The translations under genes and the position numbers were made by a program. Of a stretch of DNA of 64,000 bases, positions 25,250 through 34,233 are shown piece after piece (the first letter of the stretch is position 1; each line of letters begins with the position of its first letter). Below the pieces are notes generated by a model, which saw only the letters and a list, made by a program, of their open reading frames with translations, had not been told where the DNA came from and did not search any database. The DNA is from DATAMF01 sp964472565 (GTDB taxonomy: Bacteria; Chloroflexota; Anaerolineae; Aggregatilineales; Aggregatilineaceae), in assembly GCA_964472565.1 (NCBI GenBank), contig CAYYNB010000003.1:1-64000 (forward strand), written 5' to 3'.

Positions 25250-26086
25250 TTAGTACTTTCGCACCAGCGTTCGATACACAGTGGGCTGCCGTGATTGCAG
25301 CGTTTGATGTTCTTCGCGCTGCTTCCGCACTTCATCCAGGTCAATCCGTGCGACGCAGTACCCTTCACGTGGTCGCCCACTTTCGGGATCTTTTTCTTCC
25401 GCCAACGACGCGAACACTGTTCCACGCGGCCCCACAATCATGCTCTCGCCGCCAAAATTAAGTGTAACGTCTTCACCCACCCGGTTAGATGCCGCCACAA
25501 ACAGCGCATTTTCAAAGGCGCGTGCTTTGACATACGTGCGCCATTCATCGATTTGTGCAGTTTCCCAGTTCGCCATCACGCACAGCAGCTCGGCTCCATC
25601 CAATGTGAGTGACCGGGCCACTTCAGGGAAAGCTAGATCCCATCCAAGCATCAGCCCGACCTGCCCGATTTCAGTTTCAATAACCGGAAGCCGGAACCCT
25701 TCGCGGAACGCCATCCGTTCTTCACCGTGCAGATGGACTTTATTGTAGCTGCCTAGCAGTTCGCCATCTGGACCAACCAAAACCGCCGAATTAAACAGGA
25801 TGCTTTCGACTTTCTCTTTGGTCACCAGACCGAACGCAATATATACGCCAAACTCCGCCGCACGTTGTGCCATCAGGTTGACGGTTGGGCCGGGTACACG
25901 TTGCGCCAGTTCAGTAAACCGTACACCCAGTTCATAGCCGCTCGTCACGAGTTCAGGAAATACGATAAGATCGACTTTCTGTTGCGAGGCTATCTTGGAT
26001 ACAAAGTCCGACATCTTTACCAGATTATCTTCCGGCTCGCCAAGTGCTGGTTTCATTTGGACCGTAGCGACCGTGATTTCACGCAT
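25250..26086 (-). CDS. Nitrilase-superfamily protein lacking the catalytic cysteine
   Basis: A 278-residue carbon-nitrogen hydrolase fold. Active members use a Glu-Lys-Cys triad. The Glu (E45 in FPELVTSGY) and Lys (K116 in YNKVHLHGE) are present. The position of the nucleophile, normally Cys before Trp/Tyr-Asp, reads LMLGWDLAFPE, so residue 148 is Gly (codon 25643-25645). The rest of the motif is preserved, so this looks like a specific substitution and not decay. It may be a pseudo-enzyme, a binding or regulatory protein, or use a different nucleophile. The ATG at 26086 matches the family start, with GAGGAG upstream. It heads an operon with a small membrane protein, ltaE and a CPBP-like protein, behind a promoter with a LexA-like palindrome. 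Confidence 0.88.
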   Translation of the reverse strand: MREITVATVQMKPALGEPEDNLVKMSDFVSKIASQQKVDLIVFPELVTSGYELGVRFTELAQRVPGPTVNLMAQRAAEFGVYIAFGLVTKEKVESILFNSAVLVGPDGELLGSYNKVHLHGEERMAFREGFRLPVIETEIGQVGLMLGWDLAFPEVARSLTLDGAELLCVMANWETAQIDEWRTYVKARAFENALFVAASNRVGEDVTLNFGGESMIVGPRGTVFASLAEEKDPESGRPREGYCVARIDLDEVRKQREEHQTLQSRQPTVYRTLVRKY

Positions 26087-26181
26087 GTGTATGTGTACTC
26101 CTCGCCTGGGGATTAACGAATAATTGTCTAAGTCCCTAAATTTAGCGCCAAAGGAGGCGGGTGTCAAATGGGGCCACAGAC

Positions 26182-26197
26182 CAGAACCTATGTTCTG
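26182..26197. promoter_or_regulatory. LexA/DinR-like palindrome
   Basis: CAGAACCTATGTTCTG contains GAAC-N4-GTTC, the core of the Bacillus-type SOS box, with one extra base pair of symmetry on each side beyond that core plus another. It sits immediately downstream of the -10 element on the minus strand, where a repressor would block transcription of the nitrilase-like operon. Whether this organism uses such a box is not known from the window. Confidence 0.5.
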
Positions 26198-26198
26198 T

Positions 26199-26207
26199 AT
26201 TATAACA
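26199..26207 (-). promoter_or_regulatory. Extended -10 promoter of the nitrilase-like operon
   Basis: Read on the minus strand this is TGTTATAAT, a perfect -10 hexamer with a TGn extension. No good -35 is seen 17 bases upstream, which is typical of extended -10 promoters. It lies about 115 bases before the gene start. Confidence 0.65.
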
Positions 26208-26308
26208 TACCCCTGCTATTTTCCCTAGCCCCATCTCGATCTGTTTTGAGAACTACCATTCTCATAAGTAACCCTGGCTGCCGCGAAAGTTCGAAGATGC
26301 ACCCGTTT

Positions 26309-27208
26309 TCACCGGGGCAGTTTATTCAATATCTCCCGCAGTCCGACAGGCAGTGGCGCTTCTACTGTAATTCGTTCCCCGGTTCCCGGCTGTTCAAAGG
26401 TAATACTCGCGGCATGCAAAAAATGCCGTTTCATCTTGATGCGCTGTTTGCGCGGTCCGTAGACGTTATCGCCCACCACCGGATGTCCGATAAACGCCAT
26501 ATGAACGCGAATCTGGTGCGTTCGTCCAGTTTTGGGAAACACATCCAGCAAACTCTGTTCCGCATACTCTTCCACCACGCGAAACTCGGTGATCGCTTCC
26601 CGCCCATCTCGCACCACCGCCATTCGTTTCCGTTGATGCGGATCGCGTCCAATCGGTGCGTCAATTACCCCTTCCGGGGTATCTGGCGTTCCATCGACCA
26701 AAGCCACATAGCGTTTTCGGATTTCCCTGTTCTTAAATTGTGCGCGCAGGTCTTCGAGGGCATACGCTGTTTTTGCGATCAGAATCACACCCGACGTTTC
26801 TTTATCGAGTCGATGCACAATTCCCGCCCGTTCCACATCGCTGATTTCAGCAATCTGCGGCCAGCGCGCCAGAATCGCGTTCACGAGTGTTCCTGAGGTA
26901 TGCCCAACCGCCGGATGCACCACCATTCCGGCAGGTTTGTTGATCACCGCAACCTGATCATCTTCATACACCACATCCAGCGTGATCGCTTCCGGTTGAG
27001 GTTCCGTCTCTTCCTGCACCTCCACCCGCACCACGATCTGCTCGCCTCCCACCACCCGGTAAGACGATTTGACCGGGCTACCGTTGACTGTCACCTGTCC
27101 ATCTCGGATCAGGTCTTGAATCTGAGTTCGTGACAGTTGCTCGAAATGCGCCGCCAGCGCCTTGTCAATTCGTTCACCGCCCGTTTCGGGAATATATTCC
27201 AGTTCCAT
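26309..27208 (-). CDS. RluD-family rRNA pseudouridine synthase
   Basis: A 299-residue enzyme that isomerises specific uridines in large-subunit rRNA. An N-terminal S4 RNA-binding domain (about 12-60, with DKALAAHFEQLSRTQIQ) precedes the catalytic domain, whose nucleophilic Asp is near residue 135 in GIVHRLDKETSG. The later RTHQIRVHMAFIGHPVVGD segment is also diagnostic of RluA/RluD enzymes. Two ATGs are adjacent (27211 and 27208); the second is better spaced from AAGG. It lies upstream of the LexA-like box and is divergent from a thioesterase. The exact uridine target cannot be read from sequence. Confidence 0.95.
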   Translation of the reverse strand: MELEYIPETGGERIDKALAAHFEQLSRTQIQDLIRDGQVTVNGSPVKSSYRVVGGEQIVVRVEVQEETEPQPEAITLDVVYEDDQVAVINKPAGMVVHPAVGHTSGTLVNAILARWPQIAEISDVERAGIVHRLDKETSGVILIAKTAYALEDLRAQFKNREIRKRYVALVDGTPDTPEGVIDAPIGRDPHQRKRMAVVRDGREAITEFRVVEEYAEQSLLDVFPKTGRTHQIRVHMAFIGHPVVGDNVYGPRKQRIKMKRHFLHAASITFEQPGTGERITVEAPLPVGLREILNKLPR

Positions 27209-27268
27209 CATAACCTTCTCAGTGCGTCAGTGTTAGAATGCAAAAGTCATTCCCAATAAGGAGAAACT

Positions 27269-27688
27269 ATGGCTCCAACTGATCGCTTTGTATCCGAAAA
27301 CTCGTTTTTCGTCCGTTACGCCGAAACCGACGCAATGGCGATTGTCCATCATTCCACCTATATTGTCTACTTCGAAGAGGCGCGCGGCTATTATTCACGC
27401 GTCCAGGGTGCCGATTATGCCGACTTCGAACGCAGCGGATATTGGCTCACCGTCGGCGAAGTTTTCGCCCGTTACCATTATCCTACGCGTTATGGGCAGC
27501 GTCTCACCACCCGCTGCTGGATTTCCGAACTCAAAAGTCGCGGCCTGACCTTTTCCTATGAAATCGTTGACGAATCCGGCAAAGTTTGCGTTACAGGTTA
27601 TTCCAAACATATCTGCATCAATCACCAGGGCCAGGTTGCGCATATCCCCACCGATTGGATGCAAAAATTCAAACAGGGTCTACCCTAG
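27269..27688 (+). CDS. 4HBT/YbgC-type acyl-CoA thioesterase
   Basis: A 139-residue single hotdog domain that should hydrolyse acyl-CoA thioesters. The family motif is seen as RYAETDAMAIVHHSTY, with the probable catalytic D21, followed by YFEEAR on the central helix. A strong AAGGAG site lies before the ATG. The gene is divergent from rluD. Its stop codon shares bases with the stop of the convergent moeA fusion (CTAG at 27685-27688). Substrate chain length is unknown. Confidence 0.92.
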   Translation: MAPTDRFVSENSFFVRYAETDAMAIVHHSTYIVYFEEARGYYSRVQGADYADFERSGYWLTVGEVFARYHYPTRYGQRLTTRCWISELKSRGLTFSYEIVDESGKVCVTGYSKHICINHQGQVAHIPTDWMQKFKQGLP

Positions 27689-29592
27689 ATCACCGGTTTT
27701 CCCATTTCCGTCACGTCATATCCCGGTTGTGCTGCCACCGCCGCCCGGAATTCAGCGTCCATCAGCAGCGCCAACAGTCGCTGGACCATCGGCACATCGG
27801 GATACCGCGTGACAAGATCATATCGCTCATACCCCACCGGAATAAAATCCAGTTCCAGCGCCGTTGCCGCATTCCGGATACCCATTCCACAGTCGGCGCG
27901 TCCTGCCGCCACCGCCGCCGCCACCGCCAGGTGTGTAAATTCTTCCCGCTCATATCCTTCTATACGTGCTGGATCAATGCCTCGTTTTCCCAGTTCATAA
28001 TCCAGCAGCACCCGCGTCCCTGCACCTGCTTGCCGGTTGACATACCGCACCCGCGTAAGATCATCCAGCGATTTGATCCCCAATGGATTCCCCGCCGCTA
28101 TAATTAATCCTTGCTCCCGGTGCGCAAATGTGACCACGTGTACCGGAATTTCCCCTAGTGTTTTGCGAATGTACGATAAGTTATATTCTCCGGTTTCCGG
28201 ATCAAGTAGATGTGTTCCCGACACATGCGCTTCGCCTCGTTTTTGCGCCACCAACCCGCCCAGGCTTCCCACGTTGGCTGATGTGAGTCGGTATCCTGGA
28301 AACCGCAGCGCCAGAAATTGTCCTAACAAATCCAGCATCGGATCGTGACTTCCCACCGCGACCACCGTCTTTTGAATTTCCGCTTCGCTTCGATACAGTT
28401 GCACCTCAACTTCACTTCCTGCATTGATTCCTTCGCTGAATCGCGGAATATGTAGCAGCCCATCCGCCCGCACCAGTGACGTGATCACACCCGCACCGCG
28501 CGCCAGCGGAGTCGCCATCACGCGTTCTCCCACTTGTCCCACCGTAACCCGCACAAAATCATCATCCCCTGTGGGCGAAACGATTTTCCGAGTTAGAACC
28601 GCTTTTAACTGTTTGGGTTTGGTGCGCGGCTGTCCGAGCCACCCTTCGATCAGGGGCCGTATGAACAATTCGCCCGTCAGCGCTGCCGACACCGGATACC
28701 CCGGCACACCGATCACGGGTACACCTCCAACCATTCCCATAATCACCGGATGTCCAGGCCGTACCGCGACCCCATGCACAAGTAGCGTTCCGCTTTTCCG
28801 CACCGCTTGAGCCGTAAAATCCTTTGACCCTGCCGACGATCCCGCCAGCACCAGCACCAGATCGCTGTTTTTTGTTGCTTCGACCAGCGCATTTTGGATA
28901 GCTTCGTGGTCATCCGCCAGCGCGTGCCATCGGATGAATTCTCCGCCCGCCTCCCGAATTTGCGCCCCCAGTACAATACTGTTGTATTCAATCACCTGCC
29001 CCGGTTTAGGTGTCTCTCCCGGCGCGACCAATTCGGTTCCAGTGGGCAGAATCGCCACGCGAGGCCGCCGCCGCACCATCACTTCTGAATATCCACACCC
29101 TGCAATGGCTCCCAGATCCACCGGGCGCAGCACATGGTTGGCGGGCAGTATTAGTTCGGTTGCGACCATATCTTCCCCCATCAGCCGCACATGCTGCCAG
29201 GGGACAACCGGAGCGCGAATTTCGATCTGTGTTTCCCCGATGGATTGTGTTTGTTCGATCATGATTACCGCGTTTGTCCCATCAGGCAGTGCCGCCCCCG
29301 TATTGACAGGAATCGCTTGCTCTGATACGTTCAACTGTATCGGGCGCGTTTCCGTTGCCCCCAGTGTCTCGCCCGCCCTCACCGCATATCCATCCATTGC
29401 TGCCGCGTGATAATGCGGCGAACTGATTTTCGCCCAAATCGGTTCCGCCGTGACTCGTCCCACCGCCTCGTCCAGCGCTGCCCACTCGCCCCCCATCACC
29501 GCCGCTTTCCCGCCGGTGTCGAGCGCCGCCCACAGTCGTGCCTGCGCTTCCTCCATCGGAATATCTTCCAGGTAAATATTTCGCTCATTCAT
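27685..29592 (-). CDS. moeA: MoeA fused to a PBP-like domain
   Basis: A 635-residue protein. Residues 1-400 are MoeA, which inserts molybdate (or tungstate) into adenylated molybdopterin; the hallmark segments include AAAMDGYAVRAG, PVNTGAALPDG and GVPGYPVSAALT. Residues of about 425-635 form a periplasmic-binding-protein-like domain (VVAVGSHDPMLDLLGQFL, then RYVNRQAGAGTRVLLD), the PBP-like fusion known in some bacteria and archaea and proposed to sense substrate. The ATG at 29592 overlaps the upstream moeA stop as ATGA. Having two MoeA paralogues may allow separate Mo and W handling, which fits the AOR gene in this window; that division of labour is inference. Confidence 0.93.
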   Translation of the reverse strand: MNERNIYLEDIPMEEAQARLWAALDTGGKAAVMGGEWAALDEAVGRVTAEPIWAKISSPHYHAAAMDGYAVRAGETLGATETRPIQLNVSEQAIPVNTGAALPDGTNAVIMIEQTQSIGETQIEIRAPVVPWQHVRLMGEDMVATELILPANHVLRPVDLGAIAGCGYSEVMVRRRPRVAILPTGTELVAPGETPKPGQVIEYNSIVLGAQIREAGGEFIRWHALADDHEAIQNALVEATKNSDLVLVLAGSSAGSKDFTAQAVRKSGTLLVHGVAVRPGHPVIMGMVGGVPVIGVPGYPVSAALTGELFIRPLIEGWLGQPRTKPKQLKAVLTRKIVSPTGDDDFVRVTVGQVGERVMATPLARGAGVITSLVRADGLLHIPRFSEGINAGSEVEVQLYRSEAEIQKTVVAVGSHDPMLDLLGQFLALRFPGYRLTSANVGSLGGLVAQKRGEAHVSGTHLLDPETGEYNLSYIRKTLGEIPVHVVTFAHREQGLIIAAGNPLGIKSLDDLTRVRYVNRQAGAGTRVLLDYELGKRGIDPARIEGYEREEFTHLAVAAAVAAGRADCGMGIRNAATALELDFIPVGYERYDLVTRYPDVPMVQRLLALLMDAEFRAAVAAQPGYDVTEMGKPVI

Positions 29593-30815
29593 AAAATCAC
29601 CTCTCCCCATGTGCCTTCCCGCAGTCCGGTAACATTCAACGGTATTTTAAGCAGCCCATCCGCGCCCACCAGCGTAAAAATCAGGTTACTTTTCCCAAAA
29701 ATCGGTTCTGCCCATTGTTCGCCTTCTCGCTCTACCAGTCGTACCGGGACATAATCTTCTCGTCCCGCTGCCGACGGCACATTAACCGCAACTCGTGCGG
29801 CTATCCTGGTTTGAAGCGCCATGTGTGTTCCCATCAGATGTGCAAGGGCTGGCACTCCAAACAATCTGAACATCACAAACGCCGACACTGGATTTCCCGG
29901 TAATCCAATAACTGGTTTCCCTTCCACCACCGCCAGAATCGTCGGTTTTCCAGGCCGTGCTGCCACCCCATGCACCACCACGCCCGGTTTTCCTAGTTGA
30001 TTAATCACTTGTGCAGTCATATCCCGTGTGCTGACACTGCTGCCCGCCGTAACCACCAGCATATCCGCTGTGGGTAGCGCCTTTTCTAACGCCTGGAATA
30101 ATTCTGCCGGATCATCTGGCACAATCCCCATGATTTCAGCATCTGCGCCCGCACATAATGCTTGGATCGTGCTGCTGTTAATATCGCGTATTTGTCCCAG
30201 CCCCAGATTCTTCGCCGCTGGGTGGACCAGTTCATCTCCCGTCGAAAATATACTGACCCGTGGACGTTTGATCACCGGTACCTTTTCATACCATCCTACG
30301 GCCAGCAGCGCCCCAATATCTTGTGCTTTGATACAGTGTCGTGCAGGTAGTATAGGCGAGTTTGGCGTTACATCCTCTCCAACTTGCAGCACATTTTCCC
30401 CTGGAGCCGCAGCCTTGAGTATCTCAATCTCCCGTTCATCAATCGTCTGGGTATGCTCCACCATCACTACGGCGTCCGCCCCGTGCGGAATCATCCCCCC
30501 CGTATGAATCAGCGCTGCTTCCCCTTTTTGAACCGTGATGGTAACATCCTTCCCCATCAATATTTCGCCCACCACCCGCACATAAGCAGGTAGTGCATCC
30601 GATGCCCCATAAGTGCTGCTGGCTTGCACGGCATATCCATCGACCATTGATCGTTGAAATGCAGGCAGTGCCTCAGCACTGTGAATCACCGCAGCAGTTA
30701 CCCGCCCTAGCGTTTCACTGGTAGTGATATGCTCAATTTCCATCTGGTGTGTAACGTGCGCAAGCCAGCGCCGTCGTGCTTCATCGGGGGGCATCACTTC
30801 AAAAAAATCAGCCAT
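29589..30815 (-). CDS. moeA: Molybdopterin molybdenumtransferase MoeA
   Basis: A 408-residue MoeA with the standard length and domains. It has FQRSMVDGYAV near 55, IHTGGMIPHGADAVVMVEHT near 107, the MoCF-binding VTAGSSVSTRDM loop near 257, and GLPGNPVSAFVMF near 305. It catalyses metal insertion in molybdenum-cofactor synthesis. AAGGA lies before the ATG. The stop overlaps the next gene (ATGA), a second moeA with a PBP-like tail, so both are made from one message. No other cofactor-biosynthesis gene is nearby. Confidence 0.95.
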   Translation of the reverse strand: MADFFEVMPPDEARRRWLAHVTHQMEIEHITTSETLGRVTAAVIHSAEALPAFQRSMVDGYAVQASSTYGASDALPAYVRVVGEILMGKDVTITVQKGEAALIHTGGMIPHGADAVVMVEHTQTIDEREIEILKAAAPGENVLQVGEDVTPNSPILPARHCIKAQDIGALLAVGWYEKVPVIKRPRVSIFSTGDELVHPAAKNLGLGQIRDINSSTIQALCAGADAEIMGIVPDDPAELFQALEKALPTADMLVVTAGSSVSTRDMTAQVINQLGKPGVVVHGVAARPGKPTILAVVEGKPVIGLPGNPVSAFVMFRLFGVPALAHLMGTHMALQTRIAARVAVNVPSAAGREDYVPVRLVEREGEQWAEPIFGKSNLIFTLVGADGLLKIPLNVTGLREGTWGEVIL

Positions 30816-30839
30816 TCGTTTATCCTTGTGAGATCAAAA

Positions 30840-30864
30840 GTGGCGTTGCAAAAATCAACGCCAC
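30840..30864 (-). terminator. Hairpin after the TPR gene
   Basis: A 9-bp perfect stem (GTGGCGTTG with CAACGCCAC, 7-base loop) is followed on the minus strand by TTTTGATC. It lies between the TPR gene and the moeA pair and should partly separate them. Confidence 0.65.
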
Positions 30865-30892
30865 CCATATTTCAACTTGGAGTAGAAATTCG

Positions 30893-32260
30893 TTAAGCGG
30901 CCAACAATGCGAACAGCGCGCCAATGTTAAGCACCACCAAAATCAGCACACCGCCCAGCAGCATGAGGCTTCTTCCCCCTATACCGCCTGCTTTCGCTTC
31001 AATATCTTTAGGGATGTACTGAAAATACGCCTCATATTTCCCTGCACTGCTCTTCTTTGATGTTCCCAATGCGGGCGACGCGATTTCCAGATCAAGATCA
31101 CCGAAATCAGCCCCAAAATCGGCGGCATCATCCTCATCATCAAAATCGAACCGCATCTGATCATTCGTTTCCGTTTCCAGTTCTTCAAATGACGAACTGG
31201 TTGCGGCTCGTAGGCTGTCCATCCCAAAATCATTGCTCCGTGCCGTCGCAGGTGCGCTGGCAGCAAACGGATCCGGCTCTTCAAATGGATTACTTGCGAA
31301 TGGATCTCCTGAATCAAATGAATCGCTCGAACCAAAGGGATCGCTTGACCCAAATGAACTATCCGCGCCAAAGGGTTCGGGAGTCAAAAAAGATGGGCTT
31401 TCCACGGAGGGTTCTTCTACGACACTGCCAAAAGGATTAGCGTCATTCCCCCATGCTGCGGCTGACCCGCCGCCGAAGATGTCCTCGCCCAATCCCGATG
31501 GTGCGCCGGGGGGGCTGGCGGGCGCTCCAAATCCACTCGTTTCATCGACCATAAACGAAGTGTCGCCAAAAGTGTCATCCATGATGAAGGGGGATGCATT
31601 AGCCGCGGGTTCGGCGGGTGCCGAAGGTTGCGCGCCAGGCAGGTTTAGGCCGCGCAGCCACTCATCATATTCATTCGATGATGGTAAATTGACTTGTTTC
31701 CCGCTCCCATAGGTAGCAGGCCCCTCGCGCGCCCAATCCACGCTGCTCACCGATCCGAATGGGTCATCAGGCGACGACTCCACCGCTTTATCGAGGCTAA
31801 AGGAGGCCCAGTCTCCACCAAAAGAAGTCGCTGGTGTGGCAGGTGTTGGCGATTGGGGAGCGGCTGGTGGAGCGGCTGGCGGTGCTGCAAATCCAGCGTC
31901 CCATCCTGTCGATTGGAGTAATTGATCGCCCGAAAACGCTTCAAACTCCGCGCCAATAGGACCAGAACCAGATGGTGATGCTGCCGGTTTTGCTGAACTC
32001 GGCGTCGGCGGTTTAGCAGCTAGCTTTTGCTCAACACTCGCCAATCCTTTCCGTGCCCGTTCGTTGTTTGGGTTGATCGAAATGACGTTTTCGAGGCATA
32101 CCTTTTGCTCGTCAAGTGAATCAACCACCGCGCTTAACCATAACCAGGCTTGTTCGTTGTATTCATCTTGATCAACCGCCTTCAGCAGCAGTTCGCGCGC
32201 TTCTTCCTTGCGATTAGCTTTGTAGGCAGTGACCGCTTGTTGTACCAGCGAATCGACCAT
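30893..32260 (-). CDS. TPR protein with long acidic linker and C-terminal membrane anchor
   Basis: A 455-residue protein in three parts. Residues 1-75 carry about two TPR-like units (AVTAYKANRKEEARELLLKA, then AWLWLSAV and NPNNERARKGL). Residues 80-390 are a low-complexity, Ser/Pro/Phe/Asp-rich stretch with repeated DPF and SFG steps, likely disordered. The C-terminus (about 425-455) is a single hydrophobic span after a basic patch. It would be tail-anchored with the body in the cytoplasm. I recognise no family function; it may be a scaffold. AAGGA lies before the ATG. Confidence 0.78.
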   Translation of the reverse strand: MVDSLVQQAVTAYKANRKEEARELLLKAVDQDEYNEQAWLWLSAVVDSLDEQKVCLENVISINPNNERARKGLASVEQKLAAKPPTPSSAKPAASPSGSGPIGAEFEAFSGDQLLQSTGWDAGFAAPPAAPPAAPQSPTPATPATSFGGDWASFSLDKAVESSPDDPFGSVSSVDWAREGPATYGSGKQVNLPSSNEYDEWLRGLNLPGAQPSAPAEPAANASPFIMDDTFGDTSFMVDETSGFGAPASPPGAPSGLGEDIFGGGSAAAWGNDANPFGSVVEEPSVESPSFLTPEPFGADSSFGSSDPFGSSDSFDSGDPFASNPFEEPDPFAASAPATARSNDFGMDSLRAATSSSFEELETETNDQMRFDFDDEDDAADFGADFGDLDLEIASPALGTSKKSSAGKYEAYFQYIPKDIEAKAGGIGGRSLMLLGGVLILVVLNIGALFALLAA

Positions 32261-32311
32261 GACCGCTCGTCCTTAACATCCCTATTTTGAAATTATCATA
32301 TCACAAACCCG

Positions 32312-34075
32312 CTAGAACAACCCCATCACCCGTCCGTTTTCATCAATATCGATGTTCATAAACGCGGGATTTGTCGGCAAACCGGGCATCGTGCTCATTG
32401 CGCCCAGCAGCGGATAGACAAAGCCCGCTCCAGCGCTTACCCGTACTTCTCGAACAGGAACCGTAAATCCGGTAGGCACGCCCTTGAGTTCAGGATCATG
32501 ACTCAGGCTGAGGTGTGTTTTTGCCATACAAATCGGCAGTTGTCCGAATCCCGCAGCCTCATATTGTTCGATCTGTTTTTCAGCGAGCGGTTCATAGCTG
32601 ACCCCATCCGCACCATAAACTTCTCGTGCGATGGTTTCAATTTTCACCTTAATCGGCTGGTCCACATCATACAAAAATTGAAAACGACTCGGTTTTTCAC
32701 ACGCTGCGACCACTGCTTCTGCCAGTTCGATAGCCCCATCACCGCCGCGCGCAAAGTGATCTGACATCGCTACTGCTTCCGCGCCCGCCGCTTTTGCTAT
32801 TTGTTTAACTAGGGCGATCTCTGCATCGGTATCGGTTCCAAAGCGGTTCACCGCAACCACCACCGGAATACCGAACTTCCGCGCGATCTCAATATGTTTC
32901 GCCAGATTCGCGCCGCCCGCTTCCAACAGTTCCAGATTCTCGCTGGTATAAGCAGCATCCAGTTTTGCGCCTGCGGTCACTTTTGGCCCGCCGCCATGCA
33001 TCTTCAGCGCGCGAATCGTGGCAACTAACACAACCGCATTCGGTACCAGCCCTGAATATCGGCATTTGATATTAAAGAACTTCTCCATCCCAATATCGGC
33101 CCCGAAGCCGCTTTCCGTAACCACATAATCGCCCAATCGCAGCGCAATTTGATCGGCCAGAATGCTGCTGTTCCCGTGTGCAATGTTAGCAAATGGACCT
33201 GCATGGACAAACGCGGGCTGTCCTTCCAGTGTTTGCAGCAGATTCGGCATAATCGTATCTTTCAGCAGTACCGTCACAGCGCCCGCCACGCCGAGGTCTT
33301 CCAGCGTAACCGGATTCCCGCTGTGGCTGTAACCGATCACCACGCAGCCCACCCGCCGCCGTAAATCCTGTAATCCCGTCGTCAGCGCCAGAATCGCCAT
33401 CAGCTCACTGGCGACTGAAATATCAAATCCTGTCTGTCGTGGAAAAACCGGGCTGGGCGATCCATCCGCGAGTTCGTCATCATTCAACCCAACCTGAATC
33501 GAGCGTAAGCTGCGATCACACACATCCACAACCCGATTCCAGATAATCGTCTCAGGATCAATATCCAGTCGGCGCACCCCGCGCTTCGCCAATGCGGCAT
33601 CGCTCTGTCGGCTCTCATGGTACAGCCGGGTGTCAATCGCCGCCGCCACCAGATTATGCGCCACCGTGATCGCGTGAATATCCCCGGTCAGATGAAGATT
33701 AAATTCTTCCATTGGAATCACTTGGCTGTATCCGCCACCCGCCGCGCCGCCTTTGATTCCAAATGTCGGTCCCATACTCGGCTGCCGGATACAGGTAACA
33801 GCCCGATGTCCGAGTTTTCCCAGTGCTTGTGTTAGTCCAATCGTGGTGGTCGTTTTACCTTCGCCCAGTGGGGTGGGAGTAATAGCAGTTACATCAATAT
33901 ATTTTCCCATCGGGCGATCTTTGTACTTTTCTAATACGCTCAGATGAACTTTGGCTTTGAATTTCCCATAAAGGTCCAAATCATCCTGGCTAAGCCCCAG
34001 TGTTTCGGCAACTTCCAATATCGGACGTGCAACTGCCGACTGGGCGATTTCCAGATCGCTAGGCATTAAAGACAT
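32312..34075 (-). CDS. fhs: Formate-tetrahydrofolate ligase
   Basis: A 587-residue enzyme that makes 10-formyl-tetrahydrofolate from formate, ATP and THF. The nucleotide site is TPLGEGKTTTTIGL (near 70), preceded by DVTAITPTP. Other FTHFS signatures are GIKGGAAGGGYSQVIPMEEFNLHLTGD and VTESGFGADIGMEKFFNIKCR. Length is normal for a bacterial monomer unit. The ATG at 34075 has GGAG at 9 bases; in-frame ATGs at 34102 and 34099 are less well placed. It supplies one-carbon units for purine or serine/glycine metabolism. No acetyl-CoA-pathway genes are nearby. Confidence 0.97.
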   Translation of the reverse strand: MSLMPSDLEIAQSAVARPILEVAETLGLSQDDLDLYGKFKAKVHLSVLEKYKDRPMGKYIDVTAITPTPLGEGKTTTTIGLTQALGKLGHRAVTCIRQPSMGPTFGIKGGAAGGGYSQVIPMEEFNLHLTGDIHAITVAHNLVAAAIDTRLYHESRQSDAALAKRGVRRLDIDPETIIWNRVVDVCDRSLRSIQVGLNDDELADGSPSPVFPRQTGFDISVASELMAILALTTGLQDLRRRVGCVVIGYSHSGNPVTLEDLGVAGAVTVLLKDTIMPNLLQTLEGQPAFVHAGPFANIAHGNSSILADQIALRLGDYVVTESGFGADIGMEKFFNIKCRYSGLVPNAVVLVATIRALKMHGGGPKVTAGAKLDAAYTSENLELLEAGGANLAKHIEIARKFGIPVVVAVNRFGTDTDAEIALVKQIAKAAGAEAVAMSDHFARGGDGAIELAEAVVAACEKPSRFQFLYDVDQPIKVKIETIAREVYGADGVSYEPLAEKQIEQYEAAGFGQLPICMAKTHLSLSHDPELKGVPTGFTVPVREVRVSAGAGFVYPLLGAMSTMPGLPTNPAFMNIDIDENGRVMGLF

Positions 34076-34100
34076 TCTTTTTTTCTCCATCTGATTCATC

Positions 34101-34141
34101 ACAGTATGTTCTACTGTAGAATGAATAATCCTTGTTCACAA
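34101..34141 (-). promoter_or_regulatory. Candidate fhs promoter with overlapping palindrome
   Basis: Read on the minus strand, TTGTGA (34136-34141) and TACAGT (34113-34118) are 17 bases apart. A palindrome ACAGTA-N5-TACTGT (34101-34117) overlaps the -10 and could be an operator. Both are pattern matches only. Confidence 0.4.
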
Positions 34142-34172
34142 GTGATTACCACAATGCAGGGTTATGCAAAAA

Positions 34173-34202
34173 ATCACGCCCAGCGAATAAGGTGGGCGTG
34201 AT
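34173..34202 (-). terminator. Intrinsic terminator of the pseudo-receiver/roadblock gene
   Basis: A perfect 10-bp stem (ATCACGCCCA with TGGGCGTGAT, 10-base loop) is followed on the minus strand by TTTTTT. It lies about 30 bases after the stop codon. Confidence 0.9.
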
Positions 34203-34233
34203 CCGCAATCCAATTCGAAATATAACGGGGCAT

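Noticed and set aside
26168..26896. Plus-strand ORF of 242 codons
   Set aside because: It is antisense to the rluD-type gene, has skewed composition (many Arg, His, Ser) and no family features.
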